A stretch of 5,000 nucleotides of DNA from Pseudomonadota bacterium (GTDB taxonomy: Bacteria; Myxococcota_A; Polyangia; Polyangiales; Ga0077539), in contig JAEYZO010000732.1 of assembly GCA_023428035.1 (NCBI GenBank), positions 1-5,000 of the forward strand. The letters are read 5' to 3'. Every line of letters starts with the position of its first letter. Position 1 is the stretch's first letter. A program made the translations under genes and the position numbers. The notes under the pieces are model-generated. The model saw nothing but the letters and a program-made list of their open reading frames with translations. It searched no databases and was not told where the DNA came from. This document shows, piece by piece, positions 1 to 5,000 of the stretch.

Positions 1-36
1 GTGCCGGCGCGGGTGCCGGCGCGGGTGCCGCGGGGG
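1..36. repeat. 12-bp tandem repeat encoding an Ala-Pro tail
   Basis: The 12-mer gtgccggcgcgg occurs twice in a row (1-12 and 13-24), followed by a third copy that diverges after gtgccg. On the minus strand it encodes alternating Ala and Pro at the end of the membrane protein. It begins at the window edge, so the copy number cannot be known from here. Such an array is prone to slippage and to assembly collapse. Confidence 0.7.
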
Positions 37-667
37 CGTCAGCGAGGGGGGAGAAGCGCGCGTCGATGAAGTAGAGGTAGCGCGGGTGCTCGTGGGCGAG
101 GCGCCACAGGGGCTCCATCGAGCCGAGGCCCTCGCGCACACAGGCGACGTAGCTGACCTTCTCGGGCACCGACGAGCGGCGACCGAGGAGCACCGCCACG
201 CGGCGACGGGGGTGATCCACCCGCAGCCCGAGGGAGAGCGTGGAGCCCGAGCGACGCGCGGCCTGCGGCGCGGCGGGGCAGGTGGCGAGGACGGCGGCGA
301 GTCGCTGGCGGAGCGCGGCGGCCTGGCCCTCGGGGTCGTCGCAGCGGCCCGCGACGATGTCGGTCTCCTCGCCGTCGCCGCAGCCGGTGAGGGAGCCGGC
401 CTCGACCTGCACGGCGGCCACGGCGGGGCCCAGGGAGGGCTCGGGAGCCGCGGTGAGGGCGGCGTCGACGGCGAGGGCGGCGCTGGGGGCGGGGCCCGCG
501 TCGGCGTCGGAGGCGGGTCCCTCAGGGCCTTCGATCACCGAGGCCGAGGGCTTGAAGACCCACTTTCCGAGCTGGTAGCCGCCGAGGAGGCCCGCGACCA
601 CGCCCACCGCCGCGATGGGCCAGTAGGGGTTGTCGCTCCTGGCGCGGACGACCCTGGGCGCGCTCAC
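1..667 (-). CDS. Single-pass membrane protein, Cys-containing C-terminal domain, Ala/Pro-rich tail (3' end outside window)
   Basis: The visible part is 222 residues and the C-terminus is cut by the window edge. Residues 1-13 are short and basic. Residues 14-33 (from PYWPIAAVGVV to GGYQL) form one hydrophobic segment, so this is probably an inner-membrane anchor or uncleaved signal with the bulk outside the cytoplasm. A linker rich in Ala, Pro and Asp (about 47-85) follows, then a domain with four cysteines (C96, C109, C130, C176). From about 113 to 205 the pattern (helix, Cys, beta-rich stretch with LSLGLRVD, then VACVREGL) loosely recalls the AgmX/PglI or TonB-C-like C-terminal domains common in myxobacteria; that match is inference only. 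The tail from 211 on is an (Ala-Pro)n repeat. The start is GTG, chosen because GTGA overlaps the trmH stop, which implies translational coupling. The protein is not recognised by name. The reading frame is confident, the function is not. Confidence 0.75.
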   Translation of the reverse strand, partial: MSAPRVVRARSDNPYWPIAAVGVVAGLLGGYQLGKWVFKPSASVIEGPEGPASDADAGPAPSAALAVDAALTAAPEPSLGPAVAAVQVEAGSLTGCGDGEETDIVAGRCDDPEGQAAALRQRLAAVLATCPAAPQAARRSGSTLSLGLRVDHPRRRVAVLLGRRSSVPEKVSYVACVREGLGSMEPLWRLAHEHPRYLYFIDARFSPLADAPAAPAPAPAPA

Positions 668-1365
668 CGCGCGGCCCTCTCGCGGAGGTGCCGCTCGATG
701 ACCATCTCGTAGTTGCGCACGCTCTCCATCAGGAACCGGGCTCTTAGCGCACGGACCTCGCGGGGCTCAAGGTCCCCCGGCCGGTCTCTGGTGACGGTGT
801 AGAGGGCGATGCCCGCGGCGACGCTGACGTTGTAGCTCTCGACCATGCCCCTCATCGGGATCGAGAAGGTGCCCGACGCGGCCTCGCGCACCTCGGCGCT
901 GGCGCCCTCGTGCTCGTTGCCGAAGACCAGGGCGACCCTCGGGCGGTGGGCGATGTCGTCGAGGGTGACGCTCGCCCTCGCGTCGGCGACGTAGACCTCG
1001 AAGCCCCTCGCGGTGAGCGCGTCGGTGCACGCTCGGGTCTGGCGGTGCACGTAGAGGTCGAGCCAGCGCTCGCTGTTGCGGGTGATGCGCGGCGCGATGA
1101 GGGGCTTCACCCCGAGGTCGATGAAGTGCACCTCGCCCAGCCCCAGGGCGTCGGTGGTGCGGAGCACCGCCGCGGTGTTGTGCGGGTCGATCACGGCCTC
1201 GAGCACCACGGCGACGGAGCTGATACGGCGGCGGGCGACCTCGTCGAAGCGCGCGAGGCGCTCGGGGAGCACGAGGGGAGAGAGGGCGTCTTCGATGACC
1301 TCGACGGGCCAGGGGAGGGCGCGCGAGGGGAGGGGCTCGTACACGTCGACGGTGCTGCGTCGCAT
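664..1365 (-). CDS. trmH: TrmH/SpoU family tRNA (Gm18) 2'-O-methyltransferase
   Basis: This 233-residue protein is a SPOUT-class, S-adenosylmethionine-dependent 2'-O-ribose methyltransferase, most like TrmH, which methylates G18 in the tRNA D-loop. All three family motifs are visible. Motif 1 is DPHNTAAVLRTTDALGLGEVH (60-80), with N63 and R69 at the spacing of the conserved Asn and catalytic Arg. Motif 2 is VALVFGNEHEGAS (144-156). Motif 3 is IPMRGMVESYNVSVAA (169-184), with S177 and N179 in the positions of the catalytic Ser/Asn; motifs 2 and 3 form the trefoil-knot cofactor site. NSERWLDL (97-104) matches the GSxxW stretch of TrmH. Compared with E. coli TrmH from memory, there are about 30 extra N-terminal residues and a shorter C-terminal tail, so another 2'-O target is possible. 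The ATG has an AGAAGG-type ribosome site (1376-1381) ten bases upstream. It lies 53 bp after the kinase gene, and its stop overlaps the next start. Confidence 0.92.
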   Translation of the reverse strand: MRRSTVDVYEPLPSRALPWPVEVIEDALSPLVLPERLARFDEVARRRISSVAVVLEAVIDPHNTAAVLRTTDALGLGEVHFIDLGVKPLIAPRITRNSERWLDLYVHRQTRACTDALTARGFEVYVADARASVTLDDIAHRPRVALVFGNEHEGASAEVREAASGTFSIPMRGMVESYNVSVAAGIALYTVTRDRPGDLEPREVRALRARFLMESVRNYEMVIERHLRERAAR

Positions 1366-1418
1366 CGGGGCGGCGCCTTCTACCAGCCGTCACGAGGGGC
1401 GACCACCCCGGGCGGCGG

Positions 1419-2543
1419 TCAGCCTACGCGGGGCGTTCCGTCGACCAGGGTGGTGGGCGCGTCGTCGTCGTCGTCGCCCGCGGAGAGGAGCGCGCGCAGC
1501 GTCGCGCCCACGTCGGGGTAGCGGCCCTCGCGGTCGAAGGCGAGGCAGCGGGTCACCACCGCGTCGAGGGACCGCGGCAGCGACGGGCGCAGGTGCACCG
1601 GCGAGGGCGCGAGGGCCTTCTGCATCTCTCCCAGAAGCGCCGCGGGCGTGCGCGCGCTGTAGGGCACCCTCCCCGTGAGCATCTCGTAGAGGAGGGCGCC
1701 CACGCCGTAGACGTCCACCCGCACGTCGAGGGGCTCACCGCGGGCCTGCTCGGGGGCCATGTACGCGGGGGTGCCCATCACGAAGCCCGCGCGGGTGAGC
1801 CGCGGGTCACCCGTGGCCGCGAGGTCGCGGGCCACCCCGAAGTCGAGCACCTTCACCAGCGGCGTCGCCCCCGCCCGCGCCACCAGGAACACGTTGTCGG
1901 GCTTGAGGTCACGGTGCAGCACCGCCCGCGCGTGCGTGGCCTGCAGCGCGGCGAGCACCTGCGAGGCCACCGACACCGCGAGGGGCACGGGCATGGGGCT
2001 CGCGCGGCGCATCGCGGCGGCGAGCGACTCTCCCACCAGGCGCTCCATCACCATGTAGGGCGCGCCGTCTTCGAGGGCGCCGAGGTCGAAGACCTCGACC
2101 ACGTTGGGGTGGCCGATGGCCCCCACGATGCGGGCCTCCTGCTGAAAGCGCGCGAGGGCGTTGCCGTCCTTGGCGTAGCGGGGGTGGAGGCACTTCACCG
2201 CCACGGGGCGGTGCAGCCCGAGCTGCGTGGCGTCGTAGACCACGCCCATCCCGCCCCGCGCGATCACCCCCTTGATCTGGTAGCGGCCCTGGAGCACCCG
2301 CCCCACGAGGCTCGGCTCCGGCTGCGAGGGCGAGGGCGCCTCGGGGGGCGGGATCGGCACCCGCCGCGGCGTGGGCTTGGGCGCTTGAAAGGCCCCGCGC
2401 GGGGGGTCGGGCGGGACGGAGCTCGACCGCTCGGGGTCGACCTTCGCCGCGGGCACGATGGGGCGCTGGTGCGTCGGGCAGAGCGTCCACTCCGCGGGGT
2501 GCGGCATGCCGCAGAGCTGGCAGCGGACGAAGCGCTGTGCCAT
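1419..2543 (-). CDS. Cytosolic Hanks-type Ser/Thr protein kinase with N-terminal zinc-knuckle-like motif
   Basis: This 374-residue protein phosphorylates Ser/Thr on unknown targets. It opens with a C-x2-C-x10-C-x2-H set (C8, C11, C22, H25) that looks like a small zinc ribbon. A Pro-rich, likely disordered linker (about 28-80) follows. The kinase domain runs from about 88 to 353: glycine loop RGGMGVVY (96-103), ATP-binding VAVK (K117), helix-C E136, catalytic HRDLKPDN (210-217), DFG (234-236), GTPAYMAPEQ (257-266) and a subdomain IX aspartate (D277). Every catalytic residue is present, so it should be active. No transmembrane segment or extracellular sensor is seen, unlike PknB-type kinases. 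The tail has five aspartates (357-361) followed by APTTLVD, a possible phospho-threonine site. The ATG lacks a Shine-Dalgarno sequence but sits just after a good -10 box. Cys-rich N-termini are frequent in myxobacterial kinases. The kinase assignment is certain; the signal and substrates are unknown. Confidence 0.95.
   Translation of the reverse strand: MAQRFVRCQLCGMPHPAEWTLCPTHQRPIVPAAKVDPERSSSVPPDPPRGAFQAPKPTPRRVPIPPPEAPSPSQPEPSLVGRVLQGRYQIKGVIARGGMGVVYDATQLGLHRPVAVKCLHPRYAKDGNALARFQQEARIVGAIGHPNVVEVFDLGALEDGAPYMVMERLVGESLAAAMRRASPMPVPLAVSVASQVLAALQATHARAVLHRDLKPDNVFLVARAGATPLVKVLDFGVARDLAATGDPRLTRAGFVMGTPAYMAPEQARGEPLDVRVDVYGVGALLYEMLTGRVPYSARTPAALLGEMQKALAPSPVHLRPSLPRSLDAVVTRCLAFDREGRYPDVGATLRALLSAGDDDDDAPTTLVDGTPRVG
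1460..1476. repeat. Trinucleotide (GTC)5 repeat encoding poly-Asp
   Basis: Five consecutive gtc units (1461-1475) with matching flanks encode D357-D361 in the acidic C-terminal tail of the kinase, read on the minus strand. Length changes here would stay in frame and only alter the length of the acidic run. Confidence 0.8.
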
Positions 2544-2552
2544 CGCGGGGCC

Positions 2553-2558
2553 AGTATA
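2553..2558 (-). promoter_or_regulatory. Candidate -10 box (TATACT) for the kinase gene
   Basis: The minus strand reads TATACT, five of six matches to the sigma-70 -10 consensus and the only AT-rich patch in this 55-bp intergenic region. Only nine bases separate it from the kinase ATG, so the transcript would start within about three bases of the start codon (leaderless or nearly so). That fits the absence of a Shine-Dalgarno sequence. No convincing -35 box is seen; TGAAC lies about 19-20 bases upstream. Confidence 0.4.
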
Positions 2559-2598
2559 GAGACACTCGCGCCCGGGCGTTCACGCCGAGCGCGGGGCC

Positions 2599-3489
2599 TC
2601 AGGGGAGCAGCCCCTTCGCCCGCAGGGCCTCGCGCACCTCGGGCTCACGCTGCCGGGGCACGCTCACCCGCGTGGGCATCCCCCCCTGCACGCCCAGGAG
2701 GGTGAGGAAATCAATGCCCGAGTCGAAGGGCGCCGCGAGCGTGACGTTGTGCGTGTCGAGCACCATCGACACCCGCGCCCGCTGCTGGCCCAGGAGGAGC
2801 AGCTCGGTCTTGTCGAAGCTCCGCGGGGGGGTGTCGCCCACGTCACACCAGGCCACCTCGCCCTCGACCCGGTAGCGCGCGGCGGCGAGCTCGCGGGTGC
2901 CGCGCTCCACCGCGTCCCACGCGCGGGAGACGTCGGCGATGTGCCGGGCGAGGTCGCCGTCTTCGGCGCCGTCGGCGAGCCAGCGCACCACCTCGGCGAG
3001 GAAGCCCTCGTCGCGGCCCTCGACCCGCAGCGCGCGGTCGACCATGTCGGCCCGCTCCGACGGCGTCCCGATGCGAGTGTCGATGGCCCTCGCGTCGGCG
3101 TCGGCGCCGGGGTAGGGCTCGCGCCCCTCGCGCAGCCACTTGGCCGCGGAGCACAGCCCGTCGAAGTCGGTGTGACACACGATGGTGTCGACGGGGCCGA
3201 CCCTGCGCACCAGGGCCGGGTCGATCATCTCGGGGCAGGCCCCGTGCTCGGCCTTGGTGGCCAGCACGAAGCGCGGGTCGCCCTTGAACTGCGCGTGCAG
3301 CGGGTGGTCGTGGTGGTCGACCCACACCGCGAGGCGGCCGCCGAGGTTCTTCAAGAAGGTCCCGGTGACCTTCTCGAAGGAGGTCCCGGTGCCCTCGGCG
3401 GCGAAGGCGATGTCGAGCACGGCCACGCGGCCCGCGAGGGCGTTGGCGCGGGGGAGCTTGCGGGGGGTGCCGAAGGCGACGTGGGACAC
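2599..3489 (-). CDS. DHH-phosphoesterase-like protein with DHH and HxDxDG motifs in reversed order
   Basis: This 296-residue soluble protein has the metal-binding signatures of the DHH phosphoesterase superfamily (RecJ, NrnA, GdpP, pyrophosphatases), which hydrolyse phosphoester bonds using Mn2+. A strand ending VAVLDIAF (22-29; D26) looks like motif II, RLAVWVDHHDH (52-62; D58-H59-H60) is the DHH motif, and VDTIVCHTDFDGLCSAAKW (100-118; H106, D108, D110, G111) matches the HxDxDG motif I and its following helix. In known members motif I comes first, so the order here looks permuted. The C-terminus (about 240-296; SMVLDTHNV, SGIDFLTLLGVQGGMP) may correspond to a DHHA1-type substrate domain, but the usual GGGH is not seen. 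The start is GTG, ten bases after the upstream stop, without a clear ribosome site; no in-frame start was found just upstream, so translational coupling to the YggX-like gene is likely. The substrate (nanoRNA, cyclic dinucleotide, pyrophosphate) cannot be told. Confidence 0.75.
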   Translation of the reverse strand: MSHVAFGTPRKLPRANALAGRVAVLDIAFAAEGTGTSFEKVTGTFLKNLGGRLAVWVDHHDHPLHAQFKGDPRFVLATKAEHGACPEMIDPALVRRVGPVDTIVCHTDFDGLCSAAKWLREGREPYPGADADARAIDTRIGTPSERADMVDRALRVEGRDEGFLAEVVRWLADGAEDGDLARHIADVSRAWDAVERGTRELAAARYRVEGEVAWCDVGDTPPRSFDKTELLLLGQQRARVSMVLDTHNVTLAAPFDSGIDFLTLLGVQGGMPTRVSVPRQREPEVREALRAKGLLP

Positions 3490-3499
3490 GGCGTTGGCG

Positions 3500-3964
3500 C
3501 TACGCCGCGGTGAGGGTGCGGACTTCGTCGCGCGCGATGGTCGCGCTGCCCTTGGCGGCGCCGGGGCTGAAGCCCGCGGGGATGGCCCCGCCCTCGAAGT
3601 CGGCGAGGGAGAGCGCGCGCTCGTCGAGGCCCACCAGGGTCGCGGTGACCGTCGCGCCCGAGGTGGTCTCGACCGCGACCCTCTTGTCGAGGAAGCGCCC
3701 CCAGGGGTCAGAGCCCTCTTCGAGCGCGAGGAAGAGCTTCATCTGCTTGAGCCAGAGCTCCTGCCCGCGGGGGTCGGTGGTGTCGAGGCGCAGCTCGTTC
3801 ACGAGCTTGACCGACATGTCGATCCACTCGCGGTAGCAGGCCGCGCAGATCTTCTGCTGGATCTCGGCCCCCAGCGGCGCGAGCTTGGTCCCCGGGCGGA
3901 ACGGCGGCGCGGCGAGGGCGGGCTTCTCGGCTCCGCACTTGGTGCACTGGACGGTGGCGCTCAT
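3500..3964 (-). CDS. YggX-like Fe(II)-trafficking / oxidative damage protection protein with C-terminal extension
   Basis: This 154-residue protein resembles YggX (Fe(2+)-trafficking protein), a small cytosolic protein linked to Fe-S cluster protection from superoxide. The core matches at residues 7-82: VQCTKCG, then PLGAEIQQKICAACYREWIDMSVKLVNELRL (30-60), DPRGQELWLKQMKLFLALEE (64-83); compare [20 protein letters not shown] in E. coli YggX, recalled from memory. Unlike E. coli YggX there are two CxxC pairs (C7/C10, C40/C43), a probable zinc or iron site. Residues 88-154 are extra: WGRFLDKRVAVETTSG then VTATLVGLDERALSLADFEGG looks like strands of a small Sm-like barrel (inference). The frame is open 42 codons further upstream, but that part is Arg/Ala-rich antisense of the divergent gene, so the ATG before SATVQCTKCG was chosen. 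It is probably the first gene of a unit with the DHH-like gene, ten bases downstream. Confidence 0.8.
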   Translation of the reverse strand: MSATVQCTKCGAEKPALAAPPFRPGTKLAPLGAEIQQKICAACYREWIDMSVKLVNELRLDTTDPRGQELWLKQMKLFLALEEGSDPWGRFLDKRVAVETTSGATVTATLVGLDERALSLADFEGGAIPAGFSPGAAKGSATIARDEVRTLTAA

Positions 3965-4040
3965 GGCCCGCGCTCTATGCCCGCCCTGGCACCCCGGCGC
4001 AAGCGCCGCGACCCGGCGCCGTGGTACTGCACCCCGCGCG
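3965..4040. promoter_or_regulatory. Divergent intergenic region with a 14-bp inverted repeat
   Basis: This 76-bp gap separates the divergent YggX-like and ABC ATPase genes and must hold a promoter for each if neither is read from afar. It contains a perfect inverted repeat, CGGCGC-aa-GCGCCG (3995-4008), near the middle, a possible operator, though such GC palindromes are common by chance at this composition. The only AT-containing patches are around 3974-3979 (CATAGAG on the minus strand) and 4021-4028 (GTGGTACT on the plus strand); neither is a good -10 box. Neither gene has a clear Shine-Dalgarno sequence. Confidence 0.3.
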
Positions 4041-4712
4041 ATGCACGGCGCCCCGCCCGCGTACCGAGAGGTCGTCGTCGAGCGCGTCACCCGCGTCTAC
4101 GGCGCCACGCGCGCCCTCGCGGGGGTCACCGTCACCTTCCGCGCGGGCGAGGTCGCCGTGATCGAGGGCGGCAACGGCGCGGGCAAGAGCACCCTGCTCT
4201 CGATCCTCTCGACCCTCGCCCGCCCCACCGCGGGTGCGCTGCGCTGGGGCGACTACGTCATGCCCGACGACCGCGACGAGATCCGAGCGTCGCTGGGCCT
4301 CGTCGCGCACGAGTCGCTCCTGCCGCCGGACCTCTCTCCCCGAGAGAGCCTCACGATCACCGCGGCCCTCTACGGCCTGCGCGCCGCCGACGTCGTCGCC
4401 CCGGCCCTCGCCTCGGTGGGCCTCGCGGAGCTCGCCGAGCGCCCGGCGCGCACCTTCTCCCGCGGGCAGCTCCAGCGCCTCGCGCTCGCGCGGGCGACGC
4501 GGCACGACCCGACGCTCCTCCTCTTCGACGAGCCCACCACGGGCCTCGACGCCGCGTCGGTCGCTCGGCTGGAGCGCTTCATCGCCGACGCCCGCGCTCG
4601 CGAGCGGATCGTCGTGGTGGTGACGCACGACCCTGGGTTCGCGGCGCGCGTCGCCGACGTGCGGGTCACGATGGAGCGCGGGCGCGTGAAGGAGACGCTG
4701 CGCGCGGGGTAG
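4041..4712 (+). CDS. ABC transporter ATP-binding protein, CcmA-like
   Basis: This 223-residue protein is a stand-alone ABC ATPase that should power a separate membrane permease. The motifs are complete: Walker A GGNGAGKST (43-51), Q-loop region VAHESLLPPDLSPRESL (88-104), signature FSRGQLQR (139-146), Walker B LLLFDEP (159-165), D-loop GLDAA (168-172) and H-switch H196. The short length, SRGQxQRLALARA and the LLPPDLSPRESLTITAALYGL stretch are most like CcmA, the ATPase of the CcmAB haem-handling transporter of cytochrome c maturation. No ccmB or ccmC follows, because purD is next, so the substrate is uncertain and another small exporter is possible. The Q-loop Gln is replaced by Glu (E91). 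The frame extends upstream, but that part overlaps the divergent YggX-like gene and has no ABC features, so ATG 4041 was chosen despite a weak ribosome site. Confidence 0.88.
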   Translation: MHGAPPAYREVVVERVTRVYGATRALAGVTVTFRAGEVAVIEGGNGAGKSTLLSILSTLARPTAGALRWGDYVMPDDRDEIRASLGLVAHESLLPPDLSPRESLTITAALYGLRAADVVAPALASVGLAELAERPARTFSRGQLQRLALARATRHDPTLLLFDEPTTGLDAASVARLERFIADARARERIVVVVTHDPGFAARVADVRVTMERGRVKETLRAG

Positions 4713-4736
4713 GCGACCCGCGCCGCGCGGTGGTAC

Positions 4737-4740
4737 GGAG
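4737..4740 (+). promoter_or_regulatory. Ribosome binding site of purD
   Basis: GGAG lies five bases before the purD ATG, a good Shine-Dalgarno position. Together with the MKVLVVGSGGREHAL N-terminus it fixes the start. The purD ATG is 33 bases after the ABC ATPase stop, with no terminator-like hairpin plus T-tract between, so read-through from the ABC gene is possible. Confidence 0.6.
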
Positions 4741-4745
4741 ACGGG

Positions 4746-5000
4746 ATGAAGGTGCTCGTGGTCGGCTCGGGGGGGCGGGAGCACGCGCTCTGCGCGGCGC
4801 TGGCGAGGGGTGGCGCCGAGGTGATCGCGGCGCCGGGCAACCCTGGCTGCGCCGAGGTGGCGCGCTGCGAGCCCGTGGGCGTGGGAGACCTCGCGGGCCT
4901 CGTCGAGCTCGCGACGCGCGAGGCCGTGGAGCTCGTGGTGGTGGGCCCCGGGGCGCCGCGGGGCGCGGGCCGCGGCGGTCGCCGGCGCGCCGCGGGGGGG
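4746..5000 (+). CDS. purD: Phosphoribosylamine--glycine ligase (GAR synthetase), N-terminal part
   Basis: The first 85 residues of an enzyme that is usually about 420-430 residues long; the rest is outside the window. PurD joins glycine to 5-phosphoribosylamine with ATP, the second step of de novo purine synthesis, in the cytosol. The N-terminus MKVLVVGSGGREHAL (1-15) is the diagnostic nucleotide-fold start of PurD, followed by the typical APGNPGCAEVA (29-39), VGVGDLAGLVELA (44-56) and ELVVVGP (62-68). After P68 the expected GPEAPLVAG reads GPGAPRGAG, and the next residues are Arg/Gly-rich until RAAG (81-84), which again fits the family. The frame stays open, so the oddity is base substitution, not a frameshift. 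It could be a true variant, but poor sequence at a contig end is more likely. Confidence 0.93.
   Translation, partial: MKVLVVGSGGREHALCAALARGGAEVIAAPGNPGCAEVARCEPVGVGDLAGLVELATREAVELVVVGPGAPRGAGRGGRRRAAGG

Noticed and set aside
86..712. 208-codon plus-strand open frame at the left end
   Set aside because: Antisense to the membrane-protein gene, whose frame has a membrane segment, a coherent domain and a GTGA overlap; the plus-strand product is low-complexity Gly/Ala/Arg.
1396..1409. GGGG/CCCC hairpin between the kinase and trmH genes as a terminator
   Set aside because: Four-base arms and no T-tract on either strand; expected by chance at this GC content.
910..1521. Plus-strand open frame across trmH and the kinase 3' end
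   Set aside because: It spans two well-supported minus-strand genes and shows no motif.
1593..2705. 370-codon plus-strand open frame across the kinase gene
   Set aside because: Its translation is rich in His, Arg and Gly with no domain. It is antisense to a kinase with every catalytic motif and is explained by GC-rich third positions.
2749..3513. 254-codon plus-strand open frame across the DHH-like gene
   Set aside because: Gly/Val/His-rich low-complexity translation; the opposite strand has the DHH and HTDFDG motifs.
4021..4027. gtggtac shared upstream of the ABC gene (4021-4027) and purD (4730-4736) as a promoter element
   Set aside because: Only seven bases, at different distances from the two ATGs, and unlike a -10 box.
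3885..4040. N-terminal extension of the ABC ATPase from an earlier ATG
   Set aside because: It would overlap the divergent YggX-like coding start, is Arg/Ala-rich and adds nothing found in ABC ATPases.
3965..4090. N-terminal extension of the YggX-like protein from an earlier ATG
   Set aside because: It overlaps the start of the ABC ATPase gene and is low complexity; the YggX match begins right after the later ATG.
3975..4784. 269-codon minus-strand open frame across the ABC ATPase gene
   Set aside because: Antisense shadow of a gene with intact Walker A, signature and Walker B motifs.

Overview
This is a very GC-rich window (well over 70% G+C by eye) from a gene-dense bacterial chromosome. 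Codon third positions are almost all G or C, so long antisense open frames occur everywhere and are mostly meaningless. A Hanks-type Ser/Thr kinase with an N-terminal Cys/His knuckle, a secretory-type protein with an Ala/Pro-rich tail and a CcmA-like ABC ATPase together suggest a Myxococcota/deltaproteobacterial genome. That assignment is inference from gene style, not from a marker gene.

Layout: five genes run leftward on the minus strand. From upstream to downstream they are a YggX-like Fe(II)-trafficking protein with an extra C-terminal domain (3500-3964), a DHH-phosphoesterase-like protein with unusual motif order (2599-3489), a cytosolic Ser/Thr kinase (1419-2543), a TrmH/SpoU tRNA 2'-O-methyltransferase (664-1365), and a single-pass membrane protein running off the left edge (1-667, GTG start overlapping the trmH stop). 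Two genes run rightward from a 76-bp divergent intergenic region: a CcmA-like ABC transporter ATPase (4041-4712) and the 5' end of purD, glycinamide ribonucleotide synthetase (4746-5000, cut by the window edge).

The YggX-like and DHH-like genes are separated by 10 bp and are probably co-transcribed. The trmH and membrane-protein genes overlap by 4 bp and are probably translationally coupled. The kinase has its own candidate promoter, a near-consensus -10 box only nine bases before its ATG, which suggests an almost leaderless transcript. There is no obvious shared pathway; the block mixes iron/oxidative stress, RNA modification, signalling and purine synthesis.

The most notable points are: (1) the DHH-like protein carries its DHH motif before, not after, its HxDxDG motif, as if the catalytic domain were circularly permuted; (2) the YggX-like protein has two CxxC pairs and a C-terminal extension resembling a small beta-barrel; (3) the last ~50 bases of purD lose conserved residues only through changes to G or C, which looks like poor sequence at a contig end. 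No RNA genes, mobile elements or CRISPR arrays were seen.
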